DNA from: Actinomadura chibensis NBRC 106107
GTDB taxonomy: Bacteria; Actinomycetota; Actinomycetes; Streptosporangiales; Streptosporangiaceae
NCBI RefSeq assembly: GCF_001552135.1
Contig: NZ_BCQP01000024.1
Span: 124,001 to 188,000 of the forward strand
Length of the DNA: 64,000 bases
Reading direction: 5' to 3'
Positions within the stretch are counted from its first letter, which is position 1. Each line of letters opens with the position of its first letter. The position numbers and the translations under genes were made by a program. The notes beneath the pieces are model-generated. The model had not been told where the DNA came from and did not search any database. It was given only the letters and a program-made list of their open reading frames with translations. This document shows, in pieces, positions 28,595-36,195 of the stretch.

Positions 28595-29767
28595 CTACGA
28601 GACTTGGGCGTCGAAGGCTTGAAGCGGTTCGGTCACCGGCTGGAAGAACGTGACGCCGCCGGACTGGCAGTCGCCCGAACCGCCGGAGGTGAGGCCGAGC
28701 GCGGTGCTCCCGGCGAAGAGGGCCCCGCCGCTGTCGCCCGGCTCCGCGCAGACCGTCGTCTGGATCATGCCGGTGACCGTCCCCTCGGGGAAGTTCACGG
28801 TCGCGTTCGTGGCGGTGACGTTGCCCGTGTGGACGCCGGTGGTGCTGCCGCTGCGCGCGACCTCCTGCCCGACGACGGCCTCGCCCGCCTCGGTGATGTC
28901 CTGCGCCTGCCCGTTGTACAGGTTGACGGCGCCCTCACCGGCCGCGTCCGCCTGGACGAGCGCGAAGTCGTTCCCGGGGAAGCTGCTCTGGACGGTGGTC
29001 CCGAGCGCCTCGGCGCCCTGCTGGTCGGCCGTCCAGGCCCGGACCTCGTTTCCGCAGTGCCCGGCGGTAAGGAAGAAGTCCTCGCCGCCGCGCGTGACGT
29101 TGAAGCCGAGCGAGCAGCGGATCCCCTGCCCGAAGATCGCGTCGCCGCCGAGCGCGAGGGTGCGCAGGCGGCCCGGGATGCGGACCATGCGGACCGCCGT
29201 GCCCATCCCCGCCGTCGCCCGGCGGACGGCGGCCATCCGCGTGCCGGTGACGGAGTCGTCCGTCCAGACCGTCACCTTGGACGTGGCGGGGTCGACCGCC
29301 CACCCGGTGCCCGGGACGCCCGACGTCGACCGGCGGAGCGCCGCCGTCATCCGGTTCAGGGACGCCGGGCTGCGCTCCAGCATCTTCGGCACGGCGCCTG
29401 CCCGCCGCACCATGGCGGCGTCCGCCGCGTTGGTCACGGTGACGACGGGCCGCCCGGCGGAGTCGAGGTAGGAACCCGCCGTGCGTCCACCGAGCCGGTC
29501 GGCGATCTTCGCCGCCAGCGCCCCGGCCGCGCCGTTCCCCGTGTTTTGCGTCGCGCCTCTCACGTCCCGCCGACCGTTGTTCGCGGCCTGCCTGTCGAGC
29601 TTCGCCGCCTGCTCACCGGTCAGGGTGGCCTGCCGTCCACCGGACTGGTCCGGCGTCCGCACCGCGTACAGCGCACCGGCCACGAGCCCGGCGGATCCCG
29701 CCGCGGCCACGGTGCCGACGACCGCTGCGCGCAGGCGGCTCTTCCTCGCGTGGTTCCGGCGTCTCAT
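28595..29767 (-). CDS. secreted S1-family serine protease (streptogrisin-like)
   Basis: A 390-residue preproenzyme. A basic N-terminus and one hydrophobic segment (about residues 13-33) form the export signal; a propeptide of about 160 residues of the alpha-lytic-protease pro type follows. The mature domain has the catalytic triad His in FFLTAGHCG, Asp in GNDFALVQ and Ser in CAEPGDSGGALF. The ATG at 29767 is chosen because GGAGGA lies 6 nt upstream. It is probably an extracellular chymotrypsin-like protease. Confidence 0.92.
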   Translation of the reverse strand: MRRRNHARKSRLRAAVVGTVAAAGSAGLVAGALYAVRTPDQSGGRQATLTGEQAAKLDRQAANNGRRDVRGATQNTGNGAAGALAAKIADRLGGRTAGSYLDSAGRPVVTVTNAADAAMVRRAGAVPKMLERSPASLNRMTAALRRSTSGVPGTGWAVDPATSKVTVWTDDSVTGTRMAAVRRATAGMGTAVRMVRIPGRLRTLALGGDAIFGQGIRCSLGFNVTRGGEDFFLTAGHCGNEVRAWTADQQGAEALGTTVQSSFPGNDFALVQADAAGEGAVNLYNGQAQDITEAGEAVVGQEVARSGSTTGVHTGNVTATNATVNFPEGTVTGMIQTTVCAEPGDSGGALFAGSTALGLTSGGSGDCQSGGVTFFQPVTEPLQAFDAQVS

Positions 29768-29871
29768 GGGGGTCCTCCAAGGTCCGACGTCCCGAACTAC
29801 GGGTGGAGGTACGCGGCGCGGGCGGAGGGAGTTCAAGTGCGGATCGGCGCGCAGGTCGATAGCGTCGCTCC

Positions 29872-30723
29872 ATGCGGCTTCATGTGGGATGCGCGATGTG
29901 GGCCCATCCGCCATGGCAGGGACGGTTCGTGCCGCATCCGCTGCCACCCGCGGAGCGGCTCCGCGCCTACGCGAGCTGGTGCAACGCGGTCGAAGGCAAC
30001 ACGACCTTCTACGCGACGCCGTCCCGGAGCACGGTGGAGTCGTGGGCCGAGCAGACGGAGCCGGACTTCCGGTTCGTCGTCAAGCTCCCGAAGACGATCA
30101 CACATGAGCGGCGGCTGGCGAACTTCGACGAGGACCTCCGGACATTTCTCCATGTCATGGAGCCCCTCGGCCCGCGCGCCCACGCACTCTGGGTGCAGTT
30201 GCCGGGTTCCTTTGGCCCGGCGGACCTCGGAACCCTCGCCGCTTTCCTGCGCCGCCTGCCCGGCGCATACCGTTACGCGGTCGAGGTGAGGCACCGGGCG
30301 TTCTTCGAGGACGCCCGCTCCGCGCACGACCTCGAACGGGTCCTGGCCGGGGTCGGCGCGGAATGGGTGCCGTTCGACACCACCATGTTCTTCCAGGGCC
30401 GTCCGACCAGCGACGCCGAACGCGACGCCTGGACGAAGAAGCCGCGCGTCCCGCGTCGATCGGCGGCCCTGACAGACCGTCCCATCGTCCGCTATCTAGG
30501 ACGCGACGACACCGAGCGGACGGTCGAGGGCTGGCAATTCTGGGTCGCCAAGACCGCGGAATGGCTCCGCGAAGGCCGTTCACCGACCATCTTCATCCAC
30601 ACCCCCGACAACTCCGAGGCACTCCCCCTTGCCCGCCGCTTCCACGACGAGGTGAGAAAACAAGTTCCGTCTCTGGCTCCACTCCCAGAACCAGCCCCCA
30701 TAGGCCCACCAACCCTGTTCTAA
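29872..30723 (+). CDS. DUF72 (YecE-like) protein
   Basis: A 283-residue protein of the DUF72 TIM-barrel family: N-terminal VGCAMWAHPPW, the VEGNTTFYATPS motif, FRFVVKLPKTITHE, and a C-terminal IFIHTPDNSEALPLARRFHD block. Biochemical function is unknown. It stands alone, divergent from the S1 protease. Confidence 0.88.
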   Translation: MRLHVGCAMWAHPPWQGRFVPHPLPPAERLRAYASWCNAVEGNTTFYATPSRSTVESWAEQTEPDFRFVVKLPKTITHERRLANFDEDLRTFLHVMEPLGPRAHALWVQLPGSFGPADLGTLAAFLRRLPGAYRYAVEVRHRAFFEDARSAHDLERVLAGVGAEWVPFDTTMFFQGRPTSDAERDAWTKKPRVPRRSAALTDRPIVRYLGRDDTERTVEGWQFWVAKTAEWLREGRSPTIFIHTPDNSEALPLARRFHDEVRKQVPSLAPLPEPAPIGPPTLF

Positions 30724-30958
30724 AGCTCTCGGTCAGCGCGCTCACCCTTGATCGCTCGAGACAGCGAGCCCGTCTCGCACGAGACAACCAGTGCCTCATG
30801 CGAGACGGTCGGTGGTGCGTGCGGGGCACGGGAATTCGCCATGCTTGCGGGGCCCACGCGAGATGATGACTCTGGACGTGGCGATCGCGGGGGTCGAGGA
30901 TCAGGGATGTTCTGGACGGGTAGGTGAACGGCGTCCCCGCCGGAAGGAGACAACGCCC

Positions 30959-31555
30959 ATGCTGGTCCGGGAGGCGATGACCTCGCCCGTCGTGACGATC
31001 CCGCGGACGGCGACCGTCCGCCAGGCGATCCGCGTCCTGCACGAGCACGACATCACCGCGCTGCCGGTCGTGGACGACTCCGGACGGCTGGCCGGGATCG
31101 TCAGCGAGATGGACCTCCTGCGCGGCGTGTTCGAGCACGACCCGAGAGCGTTCGCGCGCCCCCTCGCCACCTCGTCGTCGCCCGCCCCGCGCCTGGTGGG
31201 GGACGTGATGACCCACGACGTGGAGATCGCGCGTCCCGGCACGGACGTCGCCGAACTCGCCGAGACGATGATGAAGACACGCATCAAGAGCGTCCCGGTG
31301 CTGGCGGGCTCCGACATCGTCGGCATCGTCAGCCGCCGGGACCTCATCGCGATCCTGGCCCGCGACGACGCCCGCATCCGCGACGACGTGCTCGCCGCGA
31401 TCGCCGAGTACGGTCCGGACGACGTCCGCTGGGACGTCTCCGTGCGGGACGGCATCGTCGAACTGCGCGGCCGGGCGGACGAGCCAGGGCAGCGGATCGC
31501 CGACGTCCTCGCCCGCACGGTCCCCGGCGTCACCCGCGTCTCGATCCGCGAATGA
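30959..31555 (+). CDS. CBS-domain pair with C-terminal BON domain
   Basis: A 198-residue protein. Two CBS motifs (residues about 5-60 and 80-137, each with the VMT/AMTSPVVTI opening and GIVS-x-x-DL end) are followed by a BON-like segment (about 140-198, DVSVRDGIVELRGRADEPGQ). CBS pairs bind adenine nucleotides; such stand-alone proteins are common in the stress regulons of actinobacteria. The ATG follows a GGAAGGAG site. The 235-bp gap upstream holds no recognisable gene. Confidence 0.87.
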   Translation: MLVREAMTSPVVTIPRTATVRQAIRVLHEHDITALPVVDDSGRLAGIVSEMDLLRGVFEHDPRAFARPLATSSSPAPRLVGDVMTHDVEIARPGTDVAELAETMMKTRIKSVPVLAGSDIVGIVSRRDLIAILARDDARIRDDVLAAIAEYGPDDVRWDVSVRDGIVELRGRADEPGQRIADVLARTVPGVTRVSIRE

Positions 31556-31570
31556 CGCCGAGCCGCCACA

Positions 31571-32146
31571 CTACTTGCCGACTTTGGCAGCCTTGGACGC
31601 CTTGCCGACCTTCGCGGGCTTTGCAGGCTTGGCGGACGCCTTGGCCTTCCCAGGCCGCTTCGTCGCCTTCCCGGCCCCCTTCTCCCCCTTGGGCTTCTCC
31701 AATCCCTTCTTGGCCTTCTTCCCGCCCTTAACGCTCTTGACGGTCTTGATGGCCTTGGAATCCTTGACTGCCTTACCGTCCTTGGATTTCTTCGATGGGG
31801 TCTTTTCGGCGACAAGCGCGACCACCGGTTCCGGAGTGGCCTCCTCCTCCGGGACGGACACACTCTGTCCGACCGGGTTGACCCGATTCCGGAACGTCTG
31901 CCCGACCCGGAACCGCGGCACCTCGGCGGCGGGCACCTCGATCGGAAGGCCGGTGCGCGGGTTGCGGGCCTTCCGCGCCGGACGCGACACGCGGTCGAAC
32001 GTCCCGAATCCGGTGATGATGACGCGTTCCCCGGCGGACACCCGCTCCATCACGGTCTCGACCACGGCGTCCACGTGCCGACGCGCGGCAGGCTCCTCAC
32101 TTCCGACGCGCTCCGCCACGGCCTTGACCAGTTCGCTGCGGTTCAT
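31571..32146 (-). CDS. hupB: HU-family DNA-binding protein with lysine-rich tail
   Basis: A 191-residue nucleoid protein. Residues 1-92 are a canonical HU domain (MNRSELVKAVAERVG, GFGTFDRVSRPARKARNPRTG). Residues from about 110 onward form a Lys/Ala/Pro-rich histone H1-like tail with repeated KAVK and KPAK units. This two-part form is typical of mycobacterial HupB and streptomycete HupS. It compacts DNA and is often raised in spores or under stress. Confidence 0.93.
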   Translation of the reverse strand: MNRSELVKAVAERVGSEEPAARRHVDAVVETVMERVSAGERVIITGFGTFDRVSRPARKARNPRTGLPIEVPAAEVPRFRVGQTFRNRVNPVGQSVSVPEEEATPEPVVALVAEKTPSKKSKDGKAVKDSKAIKTVKSVKGGKKAKKGLEKPKGEKGAGKATKRPGKAKASAKPAKPAKVGKASKAAKVGK

Positions 32147-32227
32147 GCGCCATGCCCTTCATGTGGCGATATGTTCAGGTCAGCGTAGACCGGCGCGCTG
32201 ACCTGGGACCGGATATCCGCCGCAGAG

Positions 32228-33031
32228 TCAGCGTGTCTTGAGCCCGACGCCCCCGAGCATCCCGATCTCGGCGGCAGCGGGATCCCGCCCACATCGCCAC
32301 CGCGTCACCGGCACGAACCCGGGATCGACCAATTCGACGCCGTCGAAAAACCCTCGGATCTCCTCCTCCGAACGCAGCAGATACGGGACGGCTCCGGTCT
32401 CCCGATAACGCGCATTGGCCTTCCGGTGCGCCGCACTGACACTGACACTGTCTGCTAGCACAAGGTGACTGCCGGGCACGAGGCCGTCCAACAACTGCTT
32501 CACGATCGACCTGGCGTCCTCATATTCCTGGACGTGCCCGAGAACGCCGATCAGCATCAGCCCAACCGGCCGAGAGAAATCCAGCACCGCAGCAGCCCCC
32601 CGCAAGATCTCACCAGGCTGGTGCATGTCAGCATCGACATAGTCGGTCGCCCCCTCCGGAGAGCTGGCGAGCAGGGCACGCGCATGAGTCAGAACCAGAG
32701 GGTCGTTGTCGACATAGACGACCCGGCATTCAGGTGCCACGCTCTGAGCGATCTCGTGCGTGTTCTGAAGCGTCGGCAGTCCCGTCCCGACGTCGAGAAA
32801 CTGCCGAACCCCCGCCGCACCGGCCAGATACCGCACGGACCTGGCGAGAAAACGACGTCCAGCGCGAGCCACGTCCACGATCGCCGGATAGACCTGCCTG
32901 TACTGCTCCCCCGCCTCACGGTCGACCGGATACCCGTCCTTCCCGCCAAGCCAGTAGTTCCACACACGCGCCGAATTCGGAACGCTCGTATCGAACCCCT
33001 TCGGGGTCCGCTCGTCAGTACCGCCGCCCAT
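32228..33031 (-). CDS. DUF574-family S-adenosyl methyltransferase (second)
   Basis: A 267-residue Methyltransf_19 protein with NSARVWNYWLGGKDGYPVDR, FLDVGTGLPTLQNTHEIAQ and RVVYVDNDPLVLTHARALL. The start is taken at ATG 33031 (MGGGTDERTPKGFD), since residues encoded upstream to 33118 are Gly/Arg-rich and run into the tandem-repeat region. Substrate unknown. Confidence 0.88.
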   Translation of the reverse strand: MGGGTDERTPKGFDTSVPNSARVWNYWLGGKDGYPVDREAGEQYRQVYPAIVDVARAGRRFLARSVRYLAGAAGVRQFLDVGTGLPTLQNTHEIAQSVAPECRVVYVDNDPLVLTHARALLASSPEGATDYVDADMHQPGEILRGAAAVLDFSRPVGLMLIGVLGHVQEYEDARSIVKQLLDGLVPGSHLVLADSVSVSAAHRKANARYRETGAVPYLLRSEEEIRGFFDGVELVDPGFVPVTRWRCGRDPAAAEIGMLGGVGLKTR

Positions 33032-33218
33032 GAGCCGCTCCGTCCATCCACCACGGCCACCGCCCACCGCGAAGCCGGTACCACGCCCCGTATACCTGAC
33101 AAGCCCCCACCAGATCACCCAAACCCGTGATCACCCCCAACTCTCCCACCTCAACCCCACCCACCCCAGCCCCTCCCCCACCCACCCCGTTCCATCTCAC
33201 CGGCCCTCCTTGTCACCC

Positions 33219-33314
33219 CACGCCCTGCCGAGCCCACGCCCTGCCGAGCCCACGCCCTGCCGAGCCCACGCCCTGCCGAGCCCACGCCCTGCCGAGCCCA
33301 CGCCCTGCCGAGCC
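33219..33314. repeat. 16-bp tandem repeat, six perfect copies
   Basis: The unit CACGCCCTGCCGAGCC is repeated six times without a mismatch. Perfect identity implies recent expansion or ongoing homogenisation. Confidence 0.97.
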
Positions 33315-33557
33315 CACCCCGGCCACCCCACCCCGGCCAACTCGCTCCACCCCGACTCGCCCCAGCCAACCCGCCCCAAACTCGATCGCCCTAAGCCCGA
33401 TCGCCCCCAAATCTCGCTCCGCCCCTGACCACCCCACTCCCGTCATCGCCCTACGCATCGCCCCTCCCACCCCCCACCCGCAATCGCCCCACGCATCGCC
33501 CCCTTCCAAGCCACCCCACGCCCCGGGCCGCCCAGGCTCCAGATCACCCCACGCCCG

Positions 33558-33632
33558 ATCGCACCACAACAGATCGCACCACACCCGGTCGCACCACACC
33601 CGGTCGCACCACACCCGATCGCACCAAAATTC
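33558..33632. repeat. 15-bp tandem repeat, about five copies
   Basis: The unit ATCGCACCACACCCG varies to GTCGCACCACACCCG, with degenerate first and last copies. It lies 240 bp from the 16-bp array. Confidence 0.9.
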
Positions 33633-33686
33633 GACCCGCTCCAGGTCGCCCTAGACCCCTGGCCCCACACCCGATGGCCCGTCGCC

Positions 33687-33790
33687 CGATCCCCCGATCC
33701 CCCGATCCCCCGATCCCCCGATCCCCCGATCGCCAGACCGCCAGACCGCCAGACCGCCAGATCGCCAGATCGCCAGATCGCCAGATCGCC
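33687..33790. repeat. 8-bp tandem repeat, 13 copies in three variant blocks
   Basis: Thirteen 8-bp units run without interruption: CGATCCCC five times, CGATCGCC once, AGACCGCC three times and AGATCGCC four times. The blocks of variants show stepwise expansion. On the minus strand the first block reads as G-runs of four to five separated by ATC, a strong G-quadruplex pattern. Confidence 0.97.
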
Positions 33791-34351
33791 CAAGTCTCAC
33801 CCCGCCCAGGTCACCTCACGTCTGAGGCCCCTCACCTGATCCCCAAGTCTCGCTACGCCCTAGGGCACCTACGCCTAACCATCTGTGCCTGGTCACCGCC
33901 CGCTTGGTCACCCCATGTTTGATCACCGGCATCTGATCATCGCCGCCTCAGCCCTCCGCACTGGCTGACTCTCCCGTTCCCCACCTTCAGCAGACAACGG
34001 AGGACATCAGTACGCGCCACCTTGGCCGCCGCCAGCGTCTGCGATGGCCGGCACGTAGCCCCACCACCGATGTCTGCCCATCGAGGGGCCGAACGGCAAG
34101 CGCCGTGCTGGGCAAGGACAGGCCTGACGAGGCAGGCCATGTTGTTGGCGCCCTCAGCCGAGAGCCTCGCGTCGCCGTGACATGCTCGGCCAGGAAGGGT
34201 TGCCTCCACCGCGCGGATCGGCGAGTTGCAGCAGAGTATGGTGCTCGCCAGCATGACGACCTGGATCGTCGTCGCCTGCGAAGCGAGGGCACGATCAACT
34301 ACACATTGACCCCTCCTTCAGAACACACCTACTCATGTTTTGGGAAGACAA

Positions 34352-34699
34352 ATGGACGCGATAGCCCGAGTACGAGAAGCTTGCCTAGCGCTGCCAGAGG
34401 TGGTCGAGAAACCGTTCGGCGGGCACACCGCACCTTCTTTCCGTGTCCGGGACAAGTTGTTCGTGATGACCAGCGAGGATGGCCTCTACATGACATTCAA
34501 AGCTAGTCCAGGCGCACAAGAGGCCCTCGTAGCGGAAAGTCCTGAGCGCTTCTTCGTCCCGAAGTACGTCGGCAGCAAGGGATGGGTAGGCGCGCGCCTC
34601 GACGTGGAGCAAGACTGGGACGAAATAGCCGAGCTCATCGAGGAGAGCTACCGACTCATTGCACCAAAACGGTTGACGAACCTCCTTGATCGCGAGTAA
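34352..34699 (+). CDS. MmcQ/YjbR-family DNA-binding-fold protein
   Basis: A 115-residue protein of the MmcQ/YjbR family (double-wing fold). Typical segments are LALPEVVEKPFGGHTAPSFR, RDKLFVMTSEDGLYMTFKA and YVGSKGWVGARLD. Members are small and mostly uncharacterised. The ATG at 34352 (MDAIARVREACLALP) fits the usual start. GC content is lower than that of nearby genes. Confidence 0.85.
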   Translation: MDAIARVREACLALPEVVEKPFGGHTAPSFRVRDKLFVMTSEDGLYMTFKASPGAQEALVAESPERFFVPKYVGSKGWVGARLDVEQDWDEIAELIEESYRLIAPKRLTNLLDRE

Positions 34700-34904
34700 T
34701 TGCACAATGCTCCCACCCAGCCCAATCTCCCTACTTTGGCGCATGCTCGCCACAATGCAACTCAACCATGCAGGGCGTACAACCTCATACGCCATGATGA
34801 GTCGCGTCAACCATTGGTCAACCATCGATAACTTCGATCAGCGTCAGGACAGCCGGGTGGCAGCGTCATGCTCACTGGAATCCTGACTGACTTTCCCCTT
34901 GCGC

Positions 34905-35813
34905 TTACCTCCAGTGTCGGCGATTCAGGGCGGCTAATCTGGCGGAAATACGGTTCATTGTCGCGTCGGTGGGCTTCCAGCCCCGCTGCTGCAGTGTGGT
35001 CAGTAGGGCCTCCAGGTAAGGGACGGGCTTGTAGCGGAAGTCCTTGGTGACGGGGATGATTTCCCATCCCATCTCCCTGGCCAGCCAGGCTCGTCGCCGC
35101 GTGTCATGCGCCCGGGCCCTGGCGCCGGTGTGATGGCGTTCGCCGTCGTATTCAAGTCCGACGCGGAACTCCGGATACCCGAGGTCGACGTATGCACACC
35201 GGCCATCGGAGCTCCTGACCGGCACCTGAGTGCGGGGACGCGGGAATCCGGAGCCCGCGACGGCGACGCGCATCCAACTCTCGCCAGGGGATGCCGCCCC
35301 GCGATCGCTGAGACGGATGACCTGCCGCAGCCTCTTGTTATCCCGATATCCCGGTAGCGTTCGGGCCATTGCCATCAGTTCGTCGGTCTCTACGTCTCGC
35401 CTAAGGAACTGGTCTAGGGCGGCGACCGCTTCGTAACGAGGAAGCCAACGAGCGCAGTCCAAAGCCGTTCGGGTCATGGACGTGAGGCGCACGCCGGACT
35501 CCTCCTCGACATGCTCGTCGGGTAGCTGGAGCTTGTCGGCGGTAATCTGTGACGGCGGATCTCCAGACGTGCTAGGCGTTATGAGCTCGACGTCCCAATC
35601 GGCCTCTTTCGCTCCCGGCGGTAAAACGTCAAGGCCCCAGATCCAGGCGGCGGTGCGTCGGCCTACGACGACCTGGTCGGGCAACAGGCTGCTGAGTGCT
35701 GCGGCTCGCGCGGCCAGCGACGCTCCTTTGACCGGGACGAAATAGACACCGTCCCCCACAGGAATGATCGAACCGGGGGCCGCTCGCCTCCAGGTGAGGC
35801 TGATTCCGTTCAT
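34905..35813 (-). CDS. AbiEi/DUF559-like protein with a C-terminal endonuclease-type domain
   Basis: A 302-residue protein. The N-terminal half resembles AbiEi-type antitoxin/transcription factor proteins of actinobacteria (VVGRRTAAWIWGLDVLPPG, then a SMTRTALDCARWLPRYEAVAALD block). The C-terminal part (about 215-280) looks like a Vsr/DUF559 endonuclease fold: YVDLGYPEFRVGLEYDGERHH followed by GWEIIPVTKDF. No AbiEii toxin partner is adjacent. These proteins are common, often isolated, and their function is not established. Confidence 0.65.
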   Translation of the reverse strand: MNGISLTWRRAAPGSIIPVGDGVYFVPVKGASLAARAAALSSLLPDQVVVGRRTAAWIWGLDVLPPGAKEADWDVELITPSTSGDPPSQITADKLQLPDEHVEEESGVRLTSMTRTALDCARWLPRYEAVAALDQFLRRDVETDELMAMARTLPGYRDNKRLRQVIRLSDRGAASPGESWMRVAVAGSGFPRPRTQVPVRSSDGRCAYVDLGYPEFRVGLEYDGERHHTGARARAHDTRRRAWLAREMGWEIIPVTKDFRYKPVPYLEALLTTLQQRGWKPTDATMNRISARLAALNRRHWR

Positions 35814-36195
35814 GAGATCGATGATGCTCGCCCCGACCTCCGCCGCGGAAGACCGCGGGGAAATGTGGATAACTCCGAATCAACGCAGGTCAGCGAACCG
35901 CGACCAGTCGAGATGATCTCGCTTGTGGCTGGAGATCGACCACGACGTGATTTCCTCGGGACGTGGCCGACGCCGTAACGGCCCTGAGATTAGACGCCGC
36001 CGGACGTTGCCGATCAACATCCGGCCAGCGGGGCCAAGCCGAGAAAAGTCACAAACGGGGGGCATGGTGCAAGTGACAGTCAAGGGTGGCGATGGCATCG
36101 CAATGCACGCCGACGTGTGGTCTGAACGTGGTCACAGAAGGAATGGGCGATCGCGGCCGACGGGCCGGTGTGCCCCGCCGGCCGCGATCGATGGG
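35814..36195. other. 382-bp gap between the endonuclease-like gene and the M14 peptidase
   Basis: No complete gene is visible. A short plus-strand frame beginning MVQVTVKGGDGIAMHADVW (from 36064) runs into the M14 gene antisense and has no recognisable continuation; it may be a remnant. The M14 terminator lies at 36148-36190. Confidence 0.4.
36148..36190 (-). terminator. hairpin after the M14 peptidase gene
   Basis: A perfect 12-bp stem (CGATCGCGGCCG at 36148-36159, CGGCCGCGATCG at 36179-36190) with a GC-rich 19-nt loop lies directly past the M14 stop on its strand. Confidence 0.65.

Larger units (their letters stand above)
33032..34351. other. 1.3-kb C-rich, repeat-filled intergenic region
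   Basis: No recognisable gene is present. From about 33100 to 33800 the plus strand is strongly C-rich and G-poor and contains the 16-, 15- and 8-bp arrays listed separately. All frames are open because of the composition, giving Pro/His/Ser-rich translations that match no protein type I know. From about 33940 to 34330 the composition returns to mixed sequence, with short open frames that resemble nothing familiar and may be decayed coding DNA. Confidence 0.6.

Noticed and set aside
33030..33654. Pro/His/Ser-rich frames (132 and 175 codons) and Gly/Trp-rich minus-strand frames over the minisatellites.
   Set aside because: They only translate the C-rich repeats; no start context, and open in several frames at once.
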